Source of the DNA: Mortierella sp. BCC40632
Lineage: Eukaryota; Mortierellomycota; Mortierellomycetes; Mortierellales; Mortierellaceae
DNA: 64,000 bases
Assembly (NCBI GenBank): GCA_011634665.1
Contig: WAEK01000007.1
Location: forward strand, 2,576,501-2,640,500
Direction of reading: 5' to 3'
Shown: positions 23,801-34,770 of the stretch, one piece after another
Layout of the letters: each line of letters starts with the position of its first letter
Position numbering within the stretch: position 1 is the stretch's first letter
Program-made: the position numbers and the translations under genes
Notes under the pieces: model-generated
The model's input: the letters and a program-made list of their open reading frames with translations, nothing else
Told to the model about the DNA's origin: nothing
The model's database searches: none

Positions 23801-24679
23801 GGAAGAAGGTGGTGGCCAGGTAGACTTTTGGAGCTCCTCCAAGTCTGCGCCAACGGCTGAGGAGGCATCGGTCAAGAGATGGGCTAGGATAGAACAGATC
23901 CGCGAGAACGAAGCATTCGACTCTTTCTCATGAGAGGACGGGACAGAGAGGGTCGCAGAGGGCGATGGGAACGAAGGTAAGACTGTAGACGGGCATTTTC
24001 TAGACTTTCTGGAAGATACTACTATGGCCTTTGGGGAGGAAGCAGGACGGTGTCGGTGTGAAGAAACGGCTGTTGTTGAAGGCGTAGTTCTCATGGCAAC
24101 GGTGGCTGTTGTGGTCGTAGCAGTGGTTGTTGTTCTGGTGGTTGCAGCAGTTGCTGGAAGACGAGGCGAGGTTGGGAGCATGAGGTATGAAGTAGGATCC
24201 GGATTTACTCCAGTGGAAGGCGTTCGTGAATGACCTGGGGTTCCGTGTCGATGTGCGACGGCTGCGCCCAAAGACTTTGTCATGGAGCCACTTCGTCTTG
24301 AGCGTGGCCAGGTTCCATGGGTAATGTTCTCTGATTCCGGTTCGAACAAAAGACGAGGTGGAGGTGGAGGCAGGTCATAGCATGCGGAAGCATGTCTAGA
24401 ATGCCTTGATGGAGGAGAGGACCTGGGGATAGGTATAGGAGATCGGTAAGGCCGTGGAGAAGAGGCTGGCGTAGAGGAGGATATGGTACAGAGATTTGAA
24501 GAGCGCGGAGGGGTGAGAGGGTATACGTTCAAACAAGTTGACTCATCTTTGTCGTTGTCATTGTTATTGCTGTCGCTCTCTTCAATATCGCTGTTGTTGC
24601 CGGTGTCAATGTCGTTGTCGTGAATGGGTCGTGCACGTGGTGATCTGCTGAAGGACGGGTATTTTCGGTGCATTCTCAT
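20840..24679 (-). CDS. Large disordered protein with coiled coil and C-terminal hydrophobic segment; not recognised
   Basis: A single long open frame of about 1279 residues from the first in-frame ATG (24679, MRMHRKYPSF). The frame stays open upstream to about 24824 without an ATG and begins after a CTACTAG, a plausible 3' splice site, so a further 5' exon may exist. The first ~500 residues are Ser/Pro/Thr-rich with homopolymer runs. A coiled coil lies at about 590-650 (VFHQVMEQVDAELDRTVETI and following). Acidic repeats sit near 730 (VLSEDEVLSEDD, from an exact 18-base duplication at about 22502-22537). One hydrophobic stretch near 1105-1128 (MMYWGVLFMVGALVV) could be a tail anchor, followed by an amphipathic stretch and a basic Arg/His/Gln tail. 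I do not recognise a family; a membrane-tethered scaffold is only a guess. Confidence 0.7.
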   Translation of the reverse strand: MRMHRKYPSFSRSPRARPIHDNDIDTGNNSDIEESDSNNNDNDKDESTCLNVYPLTPPRSSNLCTISSSTPASSPRPYRSPIPIPRSSPPSRHSRHASACYDLPPPPPRLLFEPESENITHGTWPRSRRSGSMTKSLGAAVAHRHGTPGHSRTPSTGVNPDPTSYLMLPTSPRLPATAATTRTTTTATTTTATVAMRTTPSTTAVSSHRHRPASSPKAIVVSSRKSRKCPSTVLPSFPSPSATLSVPSSHEKESNASFSRICSILAHLLTDASSAVGADLEELQKSTWPPPSSLLTSASSSVASSALASSASSSESEDNSCTVTVAVTPEDRHRRHSGRYHAELASAQTNEFFDDHKELYHGPGSGSGQEEDEETKRQRQQLQQRSYGIIDAKLELWRERAQRQRRPILSRRQSLVEAAEANTSKRTSLYLELQSVEEKERQLQEPAAEDQENQGRCHSLNRDLNPWEAFQEATVRNGGFIPSELLTMEDDASKTGKGTLSGQDNSYGTTVGDTDDLLPQPPTSPSTTESSQETWLRDWTQALREAAFPSHSGSRPIPIRTLSPSETQFSVPRRCASFPLRKTDLIQHEQAEVFHQVMEQVDAELDRTVETIDGLTRDLVAVASQQTMLQMKLQQSKRRLKRERQCRHSHQRQIEADLSKSNDALLDLTLTRKNKRSSGFHKRSTSQIVLPSTLEHKGLYDSSDEEDEEDEEDEVLSEDEVLSEDDQDLFEMDDLDGPELFDMDNHGESDFYLESEDEMCHFSRRESFGSPERISLDHEHVNLVGLGSFAEGRHAPDVHEENGDDEDAVNTFRFSDSSLTLTNGSCRNSVTSTLASLAARIGKEQGPDSATTTIVSTLGQHGNQAQEDRALDRGVLKQLLEPAVEGPHDNSLGSLRLTEATVSRLLRELRYLNDDDGNEKDETEVETLPRSPLSAKNEHSPRTIQHVAEIFSHLTGKPRVDGSDQIQGLHDCEFEENLKKEEEKAVEVEMEKVVGKILVEDKMEQGHDRDMALASPMTPLPTHVSLSVHRSRGQDLGDESDMSRGVETELDLTPLPTASPSADSHPSIRPMLMPTWPPTEKSLSKPILGQVSVHDQGRVPPELLYSAEAVILTMMDLIRMMYWGVLFMVGALVVDERLTSVAGRKVIEIIGRVQGVLLMPSEAKRLEGPTRPRHRAVGDSGSSVHSMESGRSRPESRMRSRPRRRPLYSPQQYHHHQHHQQQQRAGQIFAKDVGYEHWYDELEGERPVQRVGASGRRPPLVGTRTRRQTQGRSRQTLYV

Positions 24680-25586
24680 ACTGCCAGGAGTCAAGGCTCC
24701 TTTGACCTGTGCACCTGAAAGACCCTTCACATTAGTGTCGGGGCTATGTTCGAGAGAGTGTCTAGTGGCGGGTGGGCTATTAGAGGTATCACTGGCATTG
24801 GACCCCTCAGGAGTAGTTGAGTCCTAGTAGTTTGTTGGGAATGGGGGCAAAAGCAACCGAAGACAGAAAGAGTGATGGAGAGAGGAAGGGGCGGTGCAAA
24901 GTGAAAAAGGAGACGGGATTAGGATAGTGAAGGGAGAGCTGGTCTAACCAGATGCTATTGAAAGCAGGCCACATTTGCTCGCTTTGTCGTTACCTCTGGC
25001 AGTGCTGGGTCCCATAGGGCTGGGCCTGATTTAGTTGGGACGCATGTCCTCTTGTGCGAACGGACGCTGTGACCGGCGTCCTGGCCCTGCTTCCTAGACA
25101 AAGCCAAGTGAGTGAACGACGTGAGTGGATGGTTTTTGGGACAGTGACAGATCATGGCGAGAGGAGAGAAGAAAAAGAAGAGAAAGAGCGTAGATTGCTG
25201 AGGACATACAGGCGCAAGAGAACATGGGATGACTCTATCATATCGTCGTTATGGCGCTATTCTCATGGTTCCAAGGGGGGTGGTTGTGTGTGTGCGTCCG
25301 GGTGAGCGAGCGAGTGAGTGAAAGAGAGAGTGTCGAGATGGTTGGCAAGAAGGCTGGCAAGAAGGAGAAAAAGGTCGTTTTTGTCAGAAAAGTCTATTTA
25401 AGCCCCAGCCCTAGGACAGTCGAAATCCAAAGGAAGGGGAGGCCGAGGTTGTGGACTGGCAGGAGACTGTTACACGGGAAGTAGGCGGGAGAGTGCTGAG
25501 CAAAGACAGAGGCCGGCGGGAGTAGCGGGGACTATGGAGCGGGACCGTGCGGAAGAAAGGAAGAGAGAAAAGAATGTGTATGTGTA

Positions 25587-25631
<45 letters not shown>

Positions 25632-25666
25632 ATTGTATGCGAGAGAGAAGGAAGGAGAAGAAAGTG

Positions 25667-25717
<51 letters not shown>

Positions 25718-27570
25718 AGAGAGAGAGAAGGCTGTAGAGCGAGAATGAGAGAAACCAATTTCACCATGTCAGCAGTCACTCAAAAGCATTTTTCAACCCC
25801 GCATGGTCCAAGCAACAGCCGCGTCGATCACTCGTTCTCTCCTCACACTTACTCACTCGCCCACTCGCTCTTTTCCCCTAGACCATTCACTACTCTTTTG
25901 TCTTTGAAGCTCATGCTTCTTGCCTAATGTCTCTCTCACTCATACAGCTCTCCTCAGTGTCTTTCGCTCTTTTGACTTTACCTTTCCTCACTCTCACTCT
26001 CTCACTTACTCTCTCTCGTTCACTCCATCTCTTTCTCTTCCTCACACCCGCGTCTTGCATGCTCCTCTCCATCTCTCTCTTTTTTTTTCCCCAATGTTTC
26101 ATTCATCTTTCTTCTCTCTTTTCTGTTCTGCTCAAGAGAGACGGTTCGCCTTCTCTCTATCCCTTTGTTCGCTCAGTTGTTCAGGGAGCTGATCGCGACA
26201 AACAACACGCACATGACACAGACACTACAATTTGAACTCCACTCCACCCCCTCCCCCACCCCTTTCTCCCTTCTGCAACATAGTGCATGATGCAGTTCCA
26301 TCCCCAGGGATGGCTTTGACGTCCCAGCGCATGAATCGGGGGTGCTGGAACTCTGAGATACTAGCACAGCTGTCCCGGGGTATGCTCCCTCTCTTCCACT
26401 ACTACCCTCTTTTCCCTTTCCTCTCGACCGCTTGGCTCCCCTTCCTGGCTGTATGTGATGCTATTTGAGTCCAGACTGAAGCGAGTAGGTCAAAGGAGAG
26501 AGAGGAAAAAAGGGTCTGTGTGCTGGACCAGGCGTGTGGACCACGCTCACGGGCCTCATACTCCAGGTTCAGCCATGTGTCGTTTAAGAGTGTAATAGAG
26601 AGAGGAGAAAGAAGGGAGAGAGAGAACGCGAACACCTCATGACGCCGCAACGTCCTGCGCGTGCCTGGCCCCTGGCCCTGGTCCGAGCAAAGCCTCATCT
26701 TTCTACCCACGGACCTGTCTTTTTTTTTTTTTTTTTTTTTTCGGAAAGACGAATCTTCCAGGGCTTCCTTTACTCTTGTCGAGGGGATTGTTCTCTCATT
26801 TGGTTTGGCCTCGGATTACAGCCGTTGGAGCGTATTCCCACTGCCACATCTGCAACCTCGCAAATAGGTTTCTCCGCCTATCAATGCCCATTGTCCATTG
26901 ATTGATTGATTACATACGGTGTGGATGTACGGTAGAAGAGTGGAGGCACACTTTATCACTTCTTGCCAGCACCTGCCATCATCCTCACCATTACTGCCAC
27001 TTGCTCTACACTCATACACATTCGCCCCATTCTCTCTCCTCACTCTTTCTCTGCATCTCTGTTCCCGGGCCGTATCTCTTTGGTAACGACGCTCTCTGCT
27101 ATTGAGCCGACCATGGTCCAAAAGAAAAGGAGTAGGTGTACGCATGGCCCAACCTTCTCAGCCTTGAGGTTCCTTTTTTTCTTGTCTCTCTCTGCGAGAA
27201 TATGCGCGCGCTTGCAGTGTTGGTTCAACCTACAGCGGACAAAAGGGTTACAGATAGAGGAACAAGAGCTCTTTGAAATCGGATGGGGTAAAGGACAGCG
27301 TTCAAAGGGGACGGGGGGGTGGAGAAGGATGGGGAAGAGGAAGAGAGACAGGAGATAAGGATATCTTTTTTTTTTGTTGCTTTCACTCGTAATGAGTAGT
27401 GGGAGGCACACTAGCTTGAAATGATGCTCAAAGAGGTATTATTGTAAGGAGATATAAAAAAATGTACAAAATATACAGAAACATGGACACAACTGGGGTG
27501 CAGTCGGCGTGAGAGAAAGAGGGAGCGAGAGTGAGAGGAAAGGGCTTGCTTTTGGACTCAACGGTTACAT
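24680..27570. other. Intergenic region rich in GT, GA and CT tracts
   Basis: Probable 5' flank of the large orphan gene (to about 25800), then unassigned sequence up to the 3' end of the next minus-strand gene. It contains (GT)n at 25589-25628, (GA)n at 25671-25733, CT-rich sequence at 25900-26160 and a T run at 26720-26740. No gene recognised. An ATG at 25013 followed by an AG|GTAACG donor is a candidate first exon for the orphan gene, but the phase does not fit the obvious acceptor. Confidence 0.55.
25589..25733. repeat. (GT)n followed by (GA)n microsatellites
   Basis: A GT dinucleotide run of about 40 bases and, 40 bases on, a GA run of about 40 bases extended by imperfect GA repeats. They lie upstream of the large orphan gene. 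Confidence 0.9.
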
Positions 27571-28992
27571 TTAGCAGTCGTAGCCAGCCTCATAGGCAAT
27601 GATCTCCTTAAGCTGGAGCAGCAGCTCTGGCTGTTTGTCCAGACAACTGTGCACTCGCCTTGCCCAGGCATTGTCGCATGAAAACCGCTCGCGCGTCAAC
27701 TGGAGGGTTTCGCAAAAGATCACATACAGGTCACGCCGGTCTCCACCAAGCGACAGTCGGCGTCCTTGGAGTCGCTCTTGTGCGTTGAGAAAGAACTGAG
27801 GATAGCTTGCTTGGAAACTCTCGAAACAAAAATCGGGCACATCTCGGAGCCACTTGATCTGCACCTGCTCGAATGAAGAATTGCGACAGCAGTACTCGTC
27901 CTCTTCGTCCTCATCCCAGTACCGATCGTCGATGTCACTGTCCTCCGACCCAGAGCTCTCAGGCCCGATCCAGCCAACAATATTCTTGAACTTTTCGAGG
28001 ACAAAGGGGGACGCAGCCAGATGGTCAGCAATCGTATTCATCCAATCCTGGTCTCCGAGCTCTGTTCGAGACATAAAGAGAATCAACTTGAACTGGTCCC
28101 GACTCGCAACAGAGACACTGCCGTAGACAATCTGGAAAAAGTCGGAATTCTTGGCGGCCAGCGCTTCAAGCTCGGTGGGTCGATCAAAGAGGGCTACAAG
28201 CATGTCTTGCGGAGCGTGCTCAGTCATGATATGACCGAGGATGATATCCTTGGATGTGGTGCGTTGTTGTTGTGGCCTAGCACTGCTCTCGGGTGCATTA
28301 GTAGCATTATCGGCAGTTGGCCTAGCAGAATCGCCTTTGTCTTGTGGCACCACCAGTCCTTGCCTCTCTTTCTCTTCCCTATCGTCTTGCAGCGAATCGG
28401 GCATGTCGCCCAACTGAGAGATAGACACTTGGCGGAACGCCCACTCTGCTCTCTGCAAAAGTTGTGAATGGTCACTGCTAGTGATGGTCGTGGGCGCTTC
28501 CTCGCCGGCTCCTCTTCTGTCATCTCCCACAAGATTGTGACGGGATGTGCAGGCCGATGACATTCTGTCAAACGAGACTGTCGGTTGTTGACCATGTGTG
28601 CTCTGGGTTTGGTCTATCTGGTCTCGGCCAGCGATGGGTGTGGCTAGGATAGGGACTTGCTTCCGTGAGTCTTTGCGTTCGCGGGCATTGAGGATAGATA
28701 CAGGCTGGAAAGAACCTGACATAGTCGCTTTTGGAGCAAGTGAGGGTGCAAAGGAAAGGGAGGATTGCATGGTAGGCTCGTCATCGTCGTCCAAGTCATC
28801 CCCAGAATCGGAGGCAAGGTCGAGTGGAGGTGTGCAGGCGATGGCTGAGTCAGTCATCATATCTTCGAGGTCTTTGTCCTCGTCTAGCACAGGGCCTTGG
28901 CTGGCTGTGGTATCGATATAAAGCAACTGTCTCGAATGTGGGACGGGGTCTTTGACCCCAAGGTTAGGGAAGCTGAGGAGCGGGGACGACAT
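27571..28992 (-). CDS. Unrecognised 473-residue protein, disordered N-half and folded C-half
   Basis: One intronless frame. The first ATG is at 28992 (MSSPLLSFPNLGVKD); the longer frame further upstream opens with GTG and has repeat-like content, so I reject it. Residues 1-270 are Ser/Asp/Gln-rich and low in hydrophobics, including an acidic patch SDSGDDLDDDDE. Residues from about 280 to the end look folded and helical (ILGHIMTEHAPQDMLVALFD; WMNTIADHLAASPFVLEKFK), with an acidic insert DEDEEDEY and a C-terminal region rich in Trp, Phe, Arg and Leu. I cannot assign a family. It lies tail-to-tail with nothing obvious and is divergent from the importin gene. Confidence 0.7.
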   Translation of the reverse strand: MSSPLLSFPNLGVKDPVPHSRQLLYIDTTASQGPVLDEDKDLEDMMTDSAIACTPPLDLASDSGDDLDDDDEPTMQSSLSFAPSLAPKATMSGSFQPVSILNARERKDSRKQVPILATPIAGRDQIDQTQSTHGQQPTVSFDRMSSACTSRHNLVGDDRRGAGEEAPTTITSSDHSQLLQRAEWAFRQVSISQLGDMPDSLQDDREEKERQGLVVPQDKGDSARPTADNATNAPESSARPQQQRTTSKDIILGHIMTEHAPQDMLVALFDRPTELEALAAKNSDFFQIVYGSVSVASRDQFKLILFMSRTELGDQDWMNTIADHLAASPFVLEKFKNIVGWIGPESSGSEDSDIDDRYWDEDEEDEYCCRNSSFEQVQIKWLRDVPDFCFESFQASYPQFFLNAQERLQGRRLSLGGDRRDLYVIFCETLQLTRERFSCDNAWARRVHSCLDKQPELLLQLKEIIAYEAGYDC

Positions 28993-30077
28993 GGTGAAGA
29001 GTGTTTGAGTGGAATACTGGACGAATGCAGGTGTCTTCAACAGGATTGAGAGAAGATATGGGTGTTTGGATGTGTGGGTGGAGAAGGGGTAGGTGGAGAA
29101 GGACACTGGCGAACGAGGAGTGGAGTGGGGGAAGGAGGGGAGAGAAGAGAAGAGAAAAGAGAGGAAGAAAGCGAAATAGAAAGGAGGCCCAAAAAAAAAA
29201 AAAAAAAAAGCCGTCGTGACATCAGTGGGTGGTAGTAGAAGTGTTGCACTTTTTTGGGTTCATTAGAAGGGCAATTTCCACTCGCGCGTTTCTTCTTCTT
29301 CATCCACGACCTGTCGCTCCACCATAGTAGTTTTTACACTTCACGGCAGCTATTATAATGTACGCCTAGAATCTATTATTTCCTCAAGCGCACCACAGGG
29401 ATAGGGAGGCAGTTAACCCACCAAACTGAAATGGGGCGATGGAAGGGAAAACCATCGATCTCCTAGGTAAAACCACCAACCATGAGGAAACAGAGGACAG
29501 GAAGGGTAGCTCAATTCCTCAGTCTCGTTCCCCATCACTCCTTGCACCTACTTATCAAGGTAATGCCCACGCATGCCTTTGTAACCTGTCCTAACACTAT
29601 GAGCCCCACTGGCTCTTTATATGTTCTCAGACACCTTGTTCTAGATAACAAGGTATTTCTCCCTCTTGAAGGCTGGCTTCGTTGACGTAATTAGTGCCCA
29701 CCGCAAATAGTGCGTCTTCATTCGTTCAAGAAGGATCGATGCTCCAAGCCAAGCCAGTGGCCCCAAAGACAACGTGATGCCCCTGCTGGTGCTCTCTTTT
29801 TCTATACTCCTAGCACAGCTAAGAGAGATAGATAACATGTAAAGCATTGTCATGTGGAGAGGCTATGAAGAGTTCCTTGGGTTGAGAGAGTGTTCTGGCC
29901 TCTCCCTCTCAGGCATGTCTCCCGTTCTAGCCACAGGGGCGTACTAAAGTAGATGAGCAGGGGTGGGATTTTCTTCGCATTGGGCAAAGAGGTTGGTGCG
30001 CTACAGCTTTTATACGTGAATACGACCCATTGTTGTGTACGTGGGCGGCGACTCTGGTCGCACAACGGTCCTCTCTA

Positions 30078-30120
<43 letters not shown>

Positions 30121-30193
30121 TTTGCCATTGCCAAGCTCCTTGCTTTCCACCTCTCCGCTCTCTCTCCCTCACTTCCAACCCGTCGCAAGCACC
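28993..30193. other. Divergent promoter region of orphan gene and importin gene
   Basis: About 1.2 kb between two divergent starts. A-rich run at 29190-29209 in a purine-rich block (29100-29190), and a 39-base T run at 30081-30119 only about 75 bases before the importin start codon. No gene recognised. Confidence 0.6.
30081..30119. repeat. 39-base poly-T run in importin promoter
   Basis: A T run ending 75 bases before the importin start codon. Poly(dA:dT) tracts at this position commonly exclude nucleosomes in fungal promoters; the role here is inferred. Confidence 0.9.
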
Positions 30194-33100
30194 ATGGAGC
30201 AATACGTGGCTGGTCTCGAGCAGACTCTGCAGCAGGTCCTCACCTCCAATGACAACACTCAAATCTCGGAGGTAAGACTAAATCTTTTCACTCCATGCCA
30301 TCGCCTGACAAGGGCAAAGCACCCATCGTTGATCCACACGGAGAAGCAACAGCTCTAGACACTTTGGATCATTCACCCGAGATCAGAATCACGCTCTAGA
30401 AAATCAAATTGCTAATTCATTCTTTATTCTCACCCCTTTCGTTCATTACCTCCCCTGTCTCCTTGAATCATAGGCAACCAAGGCTCTGAACGACCAGTTT
30501 TTTGCCGACGCCAACTGTGTTCCAGCTCTGGTTCACATTATCCAGACTTCGAGTCAGAAGCAGGTACAGCGATGGGAAGGCTCGGCGTGGAGAACAGACG
30601 CCTCTGTGAGAACACTCTGCGGATCATCACTACAGTGTAGAGGGTATCTGGCGTAGAGTCCCTAGCTCATTGAGAAAAGAGTCCCTTGCAGGAGCATGCA
30701 GAACATGCAACAGAACTGGACAGGTCTTTTTTGTTTTTTTTTTTTTTTTTTTTTTTTTTTTGGTTTTTTTTGCTTTTCACCTGCAAACTTTGTTTGAACA
30801 GCCACCGTGTAAATACCTGGGCAAAAGTCAAGACAACAAACTGTAGAGCGGGAAAGAATGAGGGAAGAGAGGAGAGAGATAGAGAGCCCTGCCCCCTCCC
30901 CGTTTGTCGACCGAGACTGACCGTATACCTTTTTGCGATGGATAGGTGCGCCAATTGGCTGCCGTCGAGCTCAGGAAGCAGATCAGCAACTGGTGGACTA
31001 GAATCGGAGACGATGTCAAGACTACCATCAAGGCAAAGCTTTTGGAGATCATCTTGACCGAGCCCGAGTATGTTGAATGGCGCGGGATTATTCTGTATCA
31101 TGCTTTCATCACTAGATGACTCTGCTTTTTTTTTTGTTGTTGTTGTTATTGTTATTTTGCTAACAGGACCGCATTCTGCATGTCTCTTTGTTTAGATCTC
31201 TTCCTCGCCACTCTGTTGCTCGTTGCATTGCCACAGTCGGACGGGTCGAGATTCCTCTCAACACATGGCCCGCTCTGGTCGAGTTCTTGTTCCAGTGCTC
31301 CTCCAGCTCCAACGCTGGTCATCGTGAGGTCGGAGTTTACGTGATCTACGCCATCTTCGAGGTGACCGATGCCTTCTCGGACAACCTGCGCGTTCTTTTG
31401 GAGCTCTTCAGCCGCACCATTGTTGACCCAGACTCGGCCACCGTCCGCGTCACCACTGTCCAAGCTTTGGGAAAGATCGCTGAGTTTATTGAGGACGATC
31501 AAAAGCAGGAGATCTCCATCTTTGCTGACCTTGTTCCCCACATGGTCAACGTTCTCATGCAATGCCTCGGCGAGGGTGACGACGATTCGGCAGCCAAGTG
31601 CTTTGATGTGTTTGATACCCTGTTGTTGCTTGAAGTCCCTATTTTGTCGAAGCATGTTCAGAACTTGGTCCAGTTCTTCATGAGCGTTGGCAGCAACAAG
31701 GACTATAGCAGCACGGTCCGTGTCCAGGGCTTGTCGTTCCTTATGTGGGCCGTCATTTAGTAAGTTATCTCTTTGCTCATCTCACGTACATTTTAACTTT
31801 AGTGATTTGTTCCGCTTCCAACTATAGGTTACTTTTTATTATTACCGTTATTAACTCTTAACTCTTCTTCTTTTTGATAGCAAAAAGTCCAAGATTCAGC
31901 GCCTCAAGTTGGTCGCACCTATGGTGCAGGCCCTTATGCCTATTGCTGCCGAGGAGGAACCCGAAGATATTGATGATGATTCTCCTGCTCGCCTTGCCTT
32001 CAAGGTGATCAACACTCTCTCGACTCATCTCCCTCCCCAGCAGGTCTTCCCTGTTGCTCTGGAGGGCATTCTCGCCTACATGCAGAACCCCGATCCCCTC
32101 TTCCGTAAGGCTGCCATGTTCACGCTGAGCGTTCTCGTCGAGGGATCTGTTGATTTCATCCGCCCCAAGTTCAACGATTTGCTCTTGCTTGTCTGCGCCG
32201 GTCTCCAGGATCCCGAGGTCACCGTTCGCCGCGCTGCCTGCTACGCCTTGAGCTCCTTTGCCGAGGAGTTTGATCAGGAGGTTTCTGAGAACCACGCCAC
32301 TCTCTTGCCCCTTGTTTTCAACCTCATGAACGAGCCCACGCCCGAGACCACAAAGCAAGCATGCAATGCGTTGGATGCTATCTTGGAGGGTCTTGGCGAG
32401 AACATTCTTCAATACCTCCCTGTGTTGATGGAGAAGTTGATGCATATGCTTGATCATGCGCAGGGTGAGACACGTGCCATCGTCGTTGCTGCCATCGGTA
32501 GTGCTGCACACGCTTCTGGAACCGAGTTCACTCCCTACTTTACCGAGGTGATGAAGCGTCTTCAGCATCTGATGACTCTCCACTCCGGTGAAGAGGAGCT
32601 TATGCTCCGCGCTGTTTCCACTGATGCTCTTGGAGCAATTGCAAACGCTGTTGGCAAGGACGCCTTTCGCCCTTACCTGAACGATTTGATGAACAAGGCA
32701 ATGGAGGGCCTGCTCTTGGATAACAACCGTCTGCGCGAGTGTGGATACTACTTCTTTGCGGGAATGGCTCAAGTGTTTGAGGACGAATTCTCACCTTATC
32801 TGCCTACAATTGTCCCTCATTTGATCAACTCGTGCAAACTTGAGGAGAACAACACCCGATTCGAATCCGAGTTGAATTCTGCTGCTCAGGATGCTGGTTT
32901 GGATGGTATCGAAGACGATGGTGATGATACCGCTGAGGACCTCAACTATGTCTTCCGATCGGCCATCGCTGACGAAAAGGAAATTGCTGCAGATACCATT
33001 GGAGAGTTCTTCCAGCATACGGGACCTGCTTTCTTGCCCTATGTCGAGTCAAGTGTCCAGGAGTTGACCAACTTGACTACTCATATGGCAGATGGTGTCC

Positions 33101-34292
33101 GCAAGGCTTCTTGCGGTGCTCTCTTTGCCTTTGTCCGCACATTCTACAAGCTGTCCAAGTGCGAGCCCTGGAAGGCTGGACTCCCTGTCCAGGTTCCTCT
33201 CCATGATAATGTCTCTCAGTTGAGCAACTTGGTTATCCCCGCTATTCTCAGCGTCTGGGAGGATGAAGATGAGAAGTAAGTAACATGACATCTTGATCAT
33301 TTCTCTTATGTATTCCTTATTTCTTCCCCTTCTTGCCGACGCCCACTGAGCCCTTTCTTATTGGCAAAGCATTTGATTGTATGATGACTCCAATCTGCTA
33401 CTTAACCCAGCTCTTCGATATTTTTCCTCATGAGATGGTTTTGATTGATTCTGAGCAATATCTCTTTGAAAGAGGCTATCCCAGCCAGCCAGAATACTGG
33501 TCATCATGACTCTATGCTAATGCTACTGTGTTGCCATTCATTCATTTTTTGTTGCGTTTAGGATGGTCGTTGTCCAGATCTGCCAGGAGATGGTTGAGAC
33601 TGTCAAGGCCTGCGGTCCTGGCATCGTCGCTGATCGTAAGTTGACATTGAGACTAAGATAAATTACTTGAGTTTGCACAATAATCGGAAAGTTTATTAAC
33701 ATCAGGTGACTTTTCGTGTTCTTTCGTTGCAATCTTAGACATCACTGCAATTGGTGAACAGTTGAACATGATTTTTGAGAAGAAGGCTTACTGCCAACAG
33801 GAGCTCGGAGATGAGGATGGTCCTTTGGATGAGGATGAGCAGGCCGAGTTTGATGCCTTGTTGATCTCTTCTGCCTCAGACTTGGTCGGTGCTCTTGCTG
33901 GTGCTCTCGGTGAGAGCTTCGTTCCATACGCCAAGGTCTTTATCCCCCATATTGCCAAGTACTACGTAAGTTTTTCTCACCTTGCATAATCTTTATTACC
34001 AACCTGGAGCTGGTTTGGTCATTAGAATTCAAATAGCTAATCCTCCTTCCTTTCCCCTCTCATTTCATTACCCAGTCCAAGTCCAAGCCCACAAGCGAGC
34101 GCTCGATGGCTATTGGATCTTTGGGAGATATTTCCTCTGGCATGGGCGCCGGTGTGACTGAGTTCACTGAGACAGTCTATCCTTTGATGCTGAAGGCTCT
34201 TGGTGACGAAGAGGAGGAGGTTCGAAGCAACGCTGCCTTCTCTGTCGGTGTCCTTGTCCAGAACACCAACCATGACATGTCCTCGTAAGTAT

Positions 34293-34328
<36 letters not shown>

Positions 34329-34770
34329 AAAAAAGGGGGGATAATTTTAAAGAATGGTGACTAATCATTGAACGGCCTCTTTTTCTGATGCTCTGGAAAC
34401 GTGTAGCCAATATCCCGCTCTTTTGACCGCCTTATACCCCTTGTTCCAGGGCCAGTCCTTGGAGATTGTGACTGACAATGCGTGCGGAGCCGTTGCCAGG
34501 ATGATCATGAAGCACCCCAATGCTGTCCCTCTGGACCAGGTCCTGCCCGTCTTTATCCAGGCCTTGCCTCTTAAGCGTGATTTTGAGGAGAATGAGCCTG
34601 TGTACAAGCTTTTGTTCTCGTTGATCCGGTCCCAGAACGCGACTGTGTTTGCCCAAATTGGCCAGTTGATGAAGATCTTTTCGGAGGTGTTGTCGAAGGA
34701 GGACGAGCTCAAGCCTCACACTCGTGCAGAGATGATTGAGATTATGCAGGTGTTGAGCACCCAGAACTAG
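30194..34770 (+). CDS. KAP123: Importin-4 / Kap123-type karyopherin beta
   Basis: Nine exons: 30194-30271, 30474-30563, 30946-31067, 31196-31759, 31881-33275, 33562-33635, 33739-33965, 34076-34284, 34407-34770; 1040 residues, normal for this family. It carries ribosomal proteins, histones H3/H4 and other basic cargo into the nucleus with Ran-GTP. The N-terminus (QVRQLAAVELRKQISNWW) is the importin-beta N-terminal/Ran-binding repeat. HEAT repeats follow throughout (VRRAACYALSSFAEEF, MADGVRKASCGALFAFVR, EEVRSNAAFSVGVLVQ). An acidic loop sits in the C-terminal half (GDEDGPLDEDEQAEFD). Ends LSTQN-stop. All junctions are GT-AG. Codon use gives long antisense open frames, which are not genes. Several introns carry A/T runs (30733-30760, 34299-34324). 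Confident; only the choice between IPO4 and other Kap paralogues is open. Confidence 0.95.

Noticed and set aside
28993..29106. N-terminal extension of the 473-residue protein
   Set aside because: It opens with GTG and translates repeat-like sequence; the first ATG is 28992.
31858..32772. 304-codon minus-strand open frame inside the importin gene
   Set aside because: It lies fully antisense to a clear importin exon. Biased codon use in a highly expressed gene leaves antisense frames open; it has no ATG context or family resemblance.
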